Positions 56,492 to 64,000 of a stretch of 64,000 nt of DNA are shown here, piece by piece. The stretch comes from Effrenium voratum (Eukaryota; Sar; Dinophyceae; Suessiales; Symbiodiniaceae), in NCBI GenBank assembly GCA_963377175.1, contig CAUJNA010003291.1:533501-597500 (forward strand), given 5' to 3'. How positions within the stretch are numbered: the stretch's first letter is position 1; each line of letters begins with the position of its first letter. A model generated the notes under the pieces. It was given only the letters and a program-made list of their open reading frames with translations. It made no database searches and was not told the DNA's origin. The position numbers were made by a program, and so were the translations under genes.

Positions 56492-56515
56492 GGCCCCCGC
56501 ACGAGTGCGGGGGCC
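56492..56515. other. perfect 11-bp-stem palindrome
   Basis: GGCCCCCGCAC, a 2-nt loop GA, then GTGCGGGGGCC. A very stable GC hairpin in DNA or RNA, 35 bp before a family B element. It could be a structure in an exon or a transposon scar. Confidence 0.85.
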
Positions 56516-56549
56516 GCCTTTTCTTCGGTTTTTCTCGGCTCCCGGCCAA

Positions 56550-56688
56550 GTGAGCCACAATCAAAACCTGCGTAGATGAAGGTTAGCAAGGGACAATCCC
56601 AACCCAAAATAGCTGCGGCCGCCTTCCTAATTCTTCGCATGGTTCCGGGTGCACCATTTTACCACCGGGTTTATGACTATGACTCAAG
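56550..56688 (+). mobile_element. TIR element family B, copy 4, bounded by GT and AG
   Basis: GAGCCACAATCAAAACC to GGTTTATGACTATGACTC, with AAGTG directly repeated at both edges (56548-56552 and 56686-56690). The left duplication plus element reads GTGAGC and the right edge CTCAAG, so the element could be removed as a GT-AG intron just before the exon at 56689. A cut at the same point in both repeats would not be GT-AG, so this is suggestive only. Confidence 0.65.
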
Positions 56689-56877
56689 TGTCCTGCATCG
56701 GAGGGCACCATGCTGAGGGAAGACGAAGGCCCGAAAGCAATCTTGGTCTTCGACGCGGAGGGCGAGCAAAGAACTTGCATCTTCCGCTCCAAGCCACCAG
56801 GATTCTCCCTGCGCACCCCGGCAACAGAGAGCGAGCACTCGTGGCGGATTTTGGCGGGGCGGAACGTCTGTCCAAAG
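56689..56877 (+). CDS. unrecognised 63-codon exon
   Basis: Follows the family B acceptor (CTCAAG) and ends CCAAAG|GTTAGC, phase 0 at both ends. It encodes MLREDEGPKAILVFDAEGEQ, then a Cys/Arg/Lys part ending WRILAGRNVCPK. Third positions are strongly G/C. ILVFDAEGEQRT looks like a beta strand with a turn; no family recognised. It could start at the ATG at 56710. Confidence 0.5.
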
Positions 56878-56879
56878 GT

Positions 56880-57177
56880 TAGCACGCTTGAATCTAGGCC
56901 GGGGTGTCTGGAAGATACGGCCATGGCTCAAAAGCAATGGGATCCCATTTCGGGGTTTTCGGTGCACCACCCGTTCTAATCTTTAGTGGGGATTGGGATG
57001 TTCACTGGGGGTACGAGGTTAACTCGGGGTCAGTATTTTGCCTGTTTCTGGGGGTTATCAAAGTCAGAAAATGTGGTTGTTTGCCTTCAACCCACCACTT
57101 CGGGGGTGACTTTGGTCGTGGTAAAATAATGAGGCCAGTGAACACGCTTGAATCCAGGCCGGGGTTTCTGGAAGATC
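56880..57177. repeat. 40-bp direct repeat pair, 259 bp apart
   Basis: AGCACGCTTGAATCTAGGCC (56880) and AACACGCTTGAATCCAGGCC (57139) each continue GGGGTxTCTGGAAGAT. The first is followed at once by a family H element, the second by a family C element. Confidence 0.8.
56919..57017. mobile_element. TIR element family H, copy 3, right end lost
   Basis: GGCCATGGCTCAAAAGC, GATCCCATTTCGGGG, CACCACCCG and GTGGGGATTGGGATGTTC, then divergence after GGGGGTACGAGG. Confidence 0.65.
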
Positions 57178-57183
57178 TGTTTT

Positions 57184-57292
57184 CATAGGTGTCCTTTTTG
57201 GTAGAAAAGTATTTCGGGCGTTTCCTGGTTTACCTGGTGGTTCACACAACTACCAGGGAAACCCATCTATTTTTCCCAAAAAGGACGCCTAG
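57184..57292. mobile_element. TIR element family C, further copy
   Basis: CATAGGTGTCCTTTTTGG to CCAAAAAGGACGCCTAG. GATCT lies outside both ends (57175 and 57294), an imperfect target duplication. Confidence 0.75.
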
Positions 57293-57377
57293 GATCTATG
57301 ACGGTTCCTCTAAAAGAGGGTGCCATATTTTCCAGATCCGGGCCTCCAGTGTCGTCAGATGCATGTGTTTGTGGGGG

Positions 57378-57492
57378 AGGTGAGGTGAGGTGAGGTGAGG
57401 TGAGGTGAGGTGAGGTGAGGTGAGGTGAGGTGAGGTGAGGTGAGGTGAGGTGAGGTGAGGTGAGGTGAGGTGAGGTGAGGTGAGGTGAGGTG
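57378..57492. repeat. (GAGGT)n minisatellite, about 23 units
   Basis: Uninterrupted GAGGT units, the same unit length and nearly the same copy number as the GGGGT array at 27187. Confidence 0.95.
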
Positions 57493-57828
57493 AGTGTGTG
57501 AGTGTGCATTTCCTTTCACAGGCATATTCAGCTACAGGGGGTCAAGTTTGACATGTCGGGTTGAACATTAGCACAAGTGCCTTGCTGCAGTACCTGGCCA
57601 GTTTGACATGTTCCAGCATCACCATGTCACAGTGTCAGCTTGCATGAATGCCAACATCATGATTCCTTACACCTTTATGCCCAGCGTTTGCAAATTTTGC
57701 CCACATCTCGTTCAGTCGTCGAGTAGCCGCTCGAGCACTGTTCCTCCACCAACAGTGGGAAGCAGGCATTTGCACTTGATTTACCAGGATCTTTAACATG
57801 GGCAGGATTGCTTTGGTGCATTTTGCTT

Positions 57829-57905
57829 GGATGTTAGGACTTTAACTTTCTGCCAACTAATGGGTTTTCCATCAAACCACTCAAAGTTAGTCACTTGTAG
57901 CAGGG
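57829..57905. repeat. family J related element
   Basis: GGATGTTAGGACTTTAACTT, TTTTCCATCAAACCAC and AGTCACTTGTAGCAGG, a diverged copy. Confidence 0.45.
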
Positions 57906-58005
57906 GAGCAGAAAGGAACCGAGATTGGGCGAGGGCAGTCCAAGCAGATGTTCACACGGAAGGCCTTGTCTTATTTAAAAACAACCGCCGGCTTTTCTCA
58001 CCGAG

Positions 58006-58118
58006 GCTTCCCTGCCATGGTCGTCGGCCAGACCAAGGGCCCTCCAGCAACGGAGATGGGCATCAAGGCCCTGCCATGCAGCCTGACAGCCGACTGCACA
58101 GTCGCTGGACTTCCCCCG
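58006..58118 (+). CDS. unrecognised exon candidate (MVVGQTKGPPATEMGIK)
   Basis: Acceptor CACCGAG at 58005, donor CCCCCG|GTTTGT. Encodes FPAMVVGQTKGPPATEMGIK then ALPCSLTADCTVAGLPP; third positions mostly G/C. No family recognised. Confidence 0.4.
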
Positions 58119-58597
58119 GTTTGTGCGACTGTCACCCTCTCTAAGTGCCACGGTTTCCGCGAACTAGTAGATGAACCTGTGTTCATCGATTTTCGGCCGC
58201 TTGACGCGCTTTCATCATCTTTGGGAGGCTCTCAGCTTGCACGCAAAGTTGCCACGAGACGTGGTTTGCAGCAACCGAACAACCGCAGGAGGGGTGGAAG
58301 TTGGTGCAGTGGGGCAGCAAGGCGGATGCACCTTGGCTGAAATCCTTTTGAATGCTCAAGAAAGCTTGGACAAACCAAGCCAAGCTATTTTAGGCTGTCT
58401 CTTGCTAAAAGGTTTCGCGCATGCCTCGCCCTTGAGCTTCTGTTGTGGGCCTACAATCATTTGTGCGAATTGGAAAAACCAGAGGCGTTTGGTGGGCTGT
58501 TGTCGGGTTGCTCGGAGTTGGAAAGGGAAGCTCGTCACGTGAGTGGGATGGCTGCCATAAGCTGGCAGCCTGCGGGCTCCCATGGTTGAGAGCATTT

Positions 58598-58720
58598 GGC
58601 TGTGGTTGTCAAAACCGTTTTGGGACCCCATTTTGGGGTGCACCACCCATTTTAGAACCTATTTTAGTGGTTAGATTGGGATGTTCACTGGGGGGTAACC
58701 AGGCTTTTGACCCATGGCCA
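58598..58720. mobile_element. TIR element family H, copy 4
   Basis: GGCTGTGGTTGTCAAAACC to GCTTTTGACCCATGGCCA, interior GTGCACCACCCATTTTAG. Confidence 0.7.
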
Positions 58721-59550
58721 TTTCCAGGGCTGGGAGTTTTCTATGAGGCGTAGACCGATTGATCACTCTCACTTTTCTGATAGCCTCCCTTTCAAGAACA
58801 AGCATGGATTCTGCGGTTGTCAAGCCCCCAATACCAGGCCTCCACTTTTGGGGCTAACAGAGTTCCGCGTTTTGGGGTCCGCTGCCCTGTTAGAGGGGAA
58901 GGATCTTCCAAGATGTTCCTTTGGTTCCATGTTCGTAAGAGTCCAGGGATGTCCAGGGCATTCCTGCTAGCTCATGCTGAGGCGCTGACAACGTTTAGCC
59001 CAGATGTGGACAAAGGCTGGGAGGGGCACCGCGGAAACATCTAAACATCCGTTTCAAACGAAGGCCCTCAAAATCGGCTAGGATGACTAGGTCCTGTTTC
59101 ATGTGAGGAATCTGATTGCCGTCCTGCTTGACGGAGTTGCCTAACTACTTTGTTCGGGATGGCTAGACCGGAGAAAAGAAGGCGGGTATGTCACGTCTTG
59201 GCAGGTGTGATTCGAGAAAGCTACGTGTCCTTGATCAAGCAGCTGCCCAAAGAAGGAACTGCAGGCAGGCGATCGAAATCGATCGACCAATCTGCGAATC
59301 GCTTGCGAAGTGCTCTGCGCGCTTTGGCAGGAGAGAATGCGGTGCCGAGTGGCGAGGAGAAGCCGAATCCCCGAAAATCCCCGTCACGTTTTGAAACAAA
59401 TGGCTTTCCGCTAAGCCTACGAAAGGTTCGACCTGTTCTCAGCAGGCCAACCCACACAAATCAAGAAATGGTCCACTCACTTGGTGCAAGCTCACCTTCT
59501 CACCTTTTGCTTTCCCCTTGGTCCATAGTCATTGAGTCATGGCCCTAAAA

Positions 59551-59660
59551 CATGGTTGTTGTTGGGAAACATTATACATTTTTGCTTGTTGTGGTTTAGT
59601 GGGAAATCCCCACTTACCTGCTAAAAGGAATGTTCTGCTCCCCTTCCAACGTCAACCAAG
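59551..59660. mobile_element. TIR element family E, copy 3
   Basis: CATGGTTGTTGTTGGGAAAC to CCTTCCAACGTCAACCAAG. A family D remnant (CTCACCTTTTGCTTTCC, about 59473-59545) sits directly before it. Confidence 0.8.
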
Positions 59661-59701
59661 AAAAGATAAGCTTTTGATTTTCTTCGTGTGGGCAAATGAT
59701 C

Positions 59702-59821
59702 TAGCTGTACCTTCCCATTCTCTTCAGGGATCCTTCTCTTCAAAGAACAGGCCAAATCCCTGGGAAAATGTGTGGTTTCCAAAGAGAACGATGGGTGAAG
59801 AGAATGGGGAATCAACCCTTA
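59702..59821. mobile_element. TIR element family F, copy 4
   Basis: TAGCTGTACCTTCCCATTC to GGGGAATCAACCCTTA; interior AGGGATCCTTCTCTTC, close to the inverted copy at 29575. Confidence 0.8.
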
Positions 59822-59989
59822 GACTGTTTGGGTGCAGAAATCATACAAGAGGCAGGGCACGTGCGGTAAGTCGTTAGTAAGCCTGGTTCCCGACCGAACG
59901 GAGGCATAAAAAGCCGCTTATGATGTACCCGTTAGGCCCGGTCCCCACCGGTTTCCGGGGATTTGATGATAGGTGCACAAAAAAAGCAA

Positions 59990-59994
<5 letters not shown>

Positions 59995-60022
<28 letters not shown>
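59995..60022. repeat. poly(A) run, 28 nt
   Basis: A28 on the + strand, following AAGCAAGGTT. It could be a retroposition tail, but no retrocopy is recognisable before it. Confidence 0.85.
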
Positions 60023-60024
<2 letters not shown>

Positions 60025-60483
60025 GGCGCGGTTTTCCTGCGGCCAAACCCGCGCGAGGAGACGGCCTCCTGGCCGCTCGCTCAGTCTTTCGGCCCTTTCG
60101 TTCGGTTTTTGGGCAGTTGGGAGCACCGGTTTTGGCCTTCCCCAAAATGGGCTAGGTGGGTGGATCTCTTGTTTTGTTGTTGTTTTTTGTTTTTTTTTGT
60201 GGGAGGGGTACGCAGTGTTGTGGGTGAGGAGCAAACCAAGAGGAAGACCATCATTTTGGTGGGTCCCGTAAAAAGGACAGACCCAGATCTTAAAATATGG
60301 TACCCCAAATTGCGGTTGTCCTTTGGTTTCCCTTTAAATCCATCCCAAAAAGCGTACCCTCAAAAAAGACACCAATGGAACAAGGTTGCCAAATTTGCCA
60401 AACTACAGCACTTGTGCGATGAAGTTTTGACATGATTGCAGCAAGCGTCAACCCGCTTCCACAATTCTGGCTTGCGCAGCGAC

Positions 60484-60605
60484 AGGGTTCCATTTTGTTG
60501 CCTACCCTAAGATGGACTTACTTCAACCCAGGGGTTCTCCTTTTGGGGGGAATGAACCACCCCTGGGTTTAAGTCTAATGTGGGGTTGTCAAAAAGTGGA
60601 TCCCT
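60484..60605. mobile_element. TIR element family M, copy 2
   Basis: AGGGTTCCATTTTGTTGCC and GTCAAAAAGTGGATCCCT are inverted ends; inner pair TACTTCAACCCAGGGG and CCCCTGGGTTTAAGTC. Confidence 0.75.
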
Positions 60606-60752
60606 GACGCTGCATGCGAAGTGGATTCATCTCAAATCGAAGGTGGCATGTCCAAATTGGTCCTTTTGTGTCTCAGGATTCCTGGTCGCTGGGCCTACGA
60701 GATGGACGTCGGGGGCTGAGGAAGTGTTTGTCCGCACCATGCACTCATTTGG

Positions 60753-60852
60753 GTATGAGTCAAAATTAAACCACCAGGGGACCGCAGGTTTTAGTCCATA
60801 TTTCCATTTACCAGAATTCCATTTTGGGCACGTATTTTTGACCCACAGCCAT
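60753..60852. mobile_element. TIR element family G, copy 4
   Basis: TATGAGTCAAAATTAAACC to TTTTTGACCCACAGCCAT, interior GGACCGCAGGTTTTAGTCC identical to the copy at 8607. Confidence 0.8.
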
Positions 60853-61770
60853 TTTGCTTTTTTCTTCCAATGTCCTACGTCTGAAACCGCAAAACTGCGA
60901 GCTTGTCCCCGCAAATTGCCGTGAGCCTGGTGTTTTCTGTCTGGCGGCTGAATCTGAGAGCATGCCAGACGGGACCCAAAAGCTTTCTTGAAGTAAGACC
61001 CCCCGCTTTGCGCGTCCCCTTGGGGGCCGATTGAGATCCCAAGCGGGCGGAGATCACTATTTCTTATTATCCCGGGTGCTTTTTTTCAGGGCTGAAAAGG
61101 TTTCCCGTGCTCCGAATGGGACACCTTCTGGGTTTTGAACCAAAAGGACGCATGTTTGTTGCCGTGGAATCAAAAAAAAGATAGGTCCAATCGCCACTTT
61201 GGGTTGAGTGCATTACTCTTCATGATGCTTTTGATGGTGCATGCGACTGAATTCGTCCGTGTGCCACAATGTGTACCATGGGCACCTGTTCGACCAAACT
61301 GAGCGGGAACCGGGGATTTTGACCCAGTTCGTGTATATGGTATGCACTGGGCAACCACCCCCGAACACCTCCAAACCACCAATCTCAACTATGAATGACT
61401 TGCTGGTGCGATAGGCAGGGAATGAGTTGGAATGATCCCAAGAAAAGCCATCCGTCCGATTTGGTTTCCTTGAAGGGAACCCCCTTGCAGAGCCATCCAT
61501 TCGGTATGGTTTCCTTAGAGGACTCCCCAAAACCGTTTCATTTCGAAACCAACACCCCATCCGACTTCCCAACCAAAACTCCAGTTCATTTCCTCAGTTG
61601 TTCAGTGGCACCAATTCTTTCCCCCCTTTCTTTTTTGTGGCTGCCCCACTAAAAATTCGGTCCAAGCCCCAAAAAGGGCTCCCTTTTTTCCCAGGGTCAC
61701 TGAACAACTGAGTGTCCCATTTTCACCCGGAAGGCCCGGAAGGTCAAAACCCAAGCTCTCTCGCACCCAG

Positions 61771-63801
61771 GTGACCATCGTCTCTGCCAGCGGCCTGCGC
61801 GACGCCGACTGGGCGCCAGGCGGCGGATCCTCCGACCCCTACTGCGCGCCTGGGAAAGAAATGCGATGCGCCGGTTTTTCCGGGTCTGGGGTGAACTTTC
61901 CGGGGGAGACCCGAAACTGGCCGAGGTCTTCGTGCTTTCCCTTTGAAACGCCCAAAGGACAATATGGGTAGGTGTCAACAACGCGAGTTTTGGAACACAC
62001 ACAATGAGTGGAGGTCTACTTTTGGCTTCCTAAGAAAAACTCTGTGGTGCCCGTTGCCCCAATTTGCTGGAGAGATGCCGTTTCCCCCCCCCCCTTGCTG
62101 GGAGAAAGACACGAGAAGACCCGAGCGGGAGGAAAAAATCGGGTTCGGAGCCTTCAGGAGGTGATGGAGATTTTCTCCTGGGCCATGAAAAAGGATTCCC
62201 CCAGTTGCCCAGCGGTGTTGCCTTTTTCCTTTTTTGGGGAAGGGTTACCTTTAAACTCAACCAACAAAAAACAGATGTCCTTTTTTTCCCCACTGGGCAT
62301 CTGAGATTCCAAAGGCGAAGATTTGGACAGAGCCCTGAGATCTGAAAACTTTGGTCGCGGAAAGGCTGGGGCAACTTAGGTGAATGCAACATTCAAGAGG
62401 CAGGAGAGGTTGAGATGAGTGGACTACCAACCTGTCTTGCGACCTGAAATGACATCAAGCAACCCGAAACTCCAAGGAAAAGGGATAGCTCAATAGCATG
62501 ACGTGACATTTGTTCCTTTCGCCGGCAGGACTGTTCGCAATGAAACCGTCCGATTCGCAATCCCTGCGTGTATATCAGCCCAGCGGGTCGGGTTTGATAG
62601 GGTTTCTGATTGGATTCAAGGGGGAGTTCGAGATGATTCTAGACTTGCTGGTGCTCAGTGGGGGATGGTTTTTAGGGATCATTCCAATTCTCATTCCCTG
62701 CCTATCGCGCCACGCACATGAAACCTGGCAATACTTCTCCGTGCTCAAGTTGAGACCACGCTTCACGGGGTTTTTGGGCCTGGCCACGCCTCGCGGGGTT
62801 TTTGGGCCTGGCCACGCTTCCAAGGTATGCACTCTGCAGGGGAGGGGCTTCCTGGCTGCCAGGAAATCGCGCAAGTTCTGCGGTTCGCCCGACCGAACGC
62901 CGGTTTGGCGCAATGCGGATGGGGACCCCCGCGATGGGGTTTGACTAAGGAAAGTCGACCTTCAAAACGAAGGTGGTGAAGAACAACAAATCTCCTGTCT
63001 GGAATCACTCTGCCAGAATCAATGACATGTATGATGGTCGCGGCCTTACATGATTTACGTTGAAGATGTGGACAGACATACGGGAAAGTGACTCAAAACG
63101 AGGGTGCCTCCTTGAAAATTGGGATGCCTGTCCTTCCCATGGCTTGTGTTGCTGAGGCTCAATTTTGCATTTTGAGCTGCTTAGGTGACCAGCTCTTCTT
63201 CGAAGTATTCGATCATGATGTGGTTGGGAGCCATGACTCATTGGGCCATGCATCAGTTGGTCTGGCGCTCAGCTCAAGTGGGCCGTTGGCCAATATTTGT
63301 TTTACCCTTCAAATGGAAACCCTTAAAAACCATGGTACCCTTTTTCCCGCACTTCACCGGGCGTTTTTGGATCGTAGCTTCGGATCTGTCACAAGCTGTG
63401 GCCACGTGTTGCCCACCAGGGCGCTCGCTCAGAAATCCTGGCGCCAGGTTGGGAGGAACTCCCCGCGGAGTCCACCACGCTGAAGATCAAGCGGAGCCTG
63501 GATGACTCTGGGCACAAGTCGGCCAGAAATCAGGCGCGAGATCGATCGGATCGAGGGGCTTTGGTTGGCTTTGGTGCTTTTCATACCTTCATACATCGAG
63601 ATCTCCAGATTCTGTCGCTTGATTCACCCAAAGTTTTCGAGAGCCTGGGTTTTGTTGGGATCTTTTTCATGGCTCAAGCTGCACCAAAAGAAAATGAGCA
63701 AATCCATCCGCTTCTGGAAGGCTGGAGAGGCCACCTTGGAGCTGAAGATCCAGGTGGTGAAGCGCAGGGTGGAGGCCCTCCCGAATTGCGTCGTGTTTTG
63801 A
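61771..63801 (+). CDS. C2-domain protein, about 5 exons
   Basis: C2 domains are eight-stranded Ca2+/phospholipid-binding or protein-binding modules. Inferred exons: 61771-61847 (VTIVSASGLRDADW then GGGSSDPYCA), 62863-62909 (KSRKFCGSPDRTPVW), 63185 to about 63270 (DQLFFEVFDHDVVGS then HDSLGHASVGL), 63448 to about 63535 (WEELPAESTTLKIKRSL) and about 63696-63801 (GEATLELKIQVVKRRVE to CVVF and TGA). The first three joins are phase-consistent, each with a GC donor and an AG acceptor. The order SASGLRDAD, SDPYC, TPVW, FEVFDHD and LGHA is the classic C2 order, and the Asp residues in DAD, SDPY and FDHD are the usual Ca2+ ligands, so calcium binding is plausible. The last two exons and the protein's N-terminus are uncertain; more domains may precede the window part. 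Confidence 0.65.
62199..62305. mobile_element. TIR element family O, copy 2, in a C2-gene intron
   Basis: GTTGCCCAGCGG to CCACTGGGCATCTGAG; interior TTTTTGGGGAAGGGTTACC and CTCAACCAACAAAAAAC. Lies within the 61848-62862 intron. Confidence 0.6.
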
Positions 63802-63925
63802 GACGACAGGTGCCCTTCCGAGGTACTGACACACGGGCGACCCGCCCAAAGCGCATGATTTGTGGGGGGGGACCGTCTTTTTGCCTTACTTTTTTTGAAT
63901 TGGTGGTTGTAAAGCCGCCAATGTG

Positions 63926-64000
63926 CTGGGGGGGGTGTTCGGTGTCCCTAAAAAGTGGACACCCAATACGATCAACTCAGGGAACCGGGTCGACATTTGG
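63926..64000. repeat. family A-like element at the window edge
   Basis: GGGGGTGTTCGGTGTCCC, AAAAGTGGACACCCAA, GATCAACTCAGG and GGGTCGACATT follow the family A order; the left end is unclear. Confidence 0.45.

Overview
This window looks like nuclear DNA of a dinoflagellate, most plausibly a Suessiales-type genome (Symbiodiniaceae or Polarella), though the species cannot be fixed from sequence alone. The pointers are: (i) genes broken into many short exons whose introns must start with GC or GA as well as GT to keep the protein in frame, always ending in AG; (ii) all convincing coding sequence on the + strand; (iii) very low coding density; (iv) dense short inverted-repeat elements and long microsatellites. 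There is no bacterial-style operon, no long open frame except one intronless kinase, and no tRNA or rRNA that I can recognise.

Layout. 1.7-5.1 kb: C-terminal 324 codons of a class I pyridine-nucleotide disulfide oxidoreductase in eight exons. 11.4-16.1 kb: a multi-exon aminoglycoside-phosphotransferase/choline-kinase-fold kinase with HGDxHxGN and IDFD motifs. 19.0-20.05 kb: a GTTACAGACC-based satellite enclosed by imperfect inverted repeats. 20.7-21.2, 24.0-25.0, 45.6-46.1 and 53.6-55.8 kb: large simple-repeat or pyrimidine tracts. 25.8-36.2 kb: a string of very short exon candidates encoding coiled-coil segments, several opening with a similar charged motif. 34.5-35.7 kb: an intronless protein made of two tandem nicotinamide-riboside-kinase-like P-loop domains. 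40.7-41.5 kb: a Pro/Ser-rich exon with TPxWL repeats. 51.9-58.1 kb: isolated unrecognised exons. 61.8-63.8 kb: a multi-exon C2-domain protein. Most remaining sequence is a mosaic of about sixteen families of roughly 80-190 bp elements with terminal inverted repeats.

How it fits together. The genes do not form an obvious pathway; they share orientation and the same invasion by short TIR elements. Several elements occupy introns (F and K in the oxidoreductase, P and Q in the kinase), one family has termini that read as GTGAG...CTCAG splice signals, and one 132-bp intron is bounded by a 9-bp direct repeat cut at the same point in both copies. This fits introners, mobile elements that create introns, which are known from dinoflagellates. 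The diversity of families within 64 kb is the most notable signal. Exon boundaries are my inferences from reading frame, family conservation and splice motifs; none has transcript support here.
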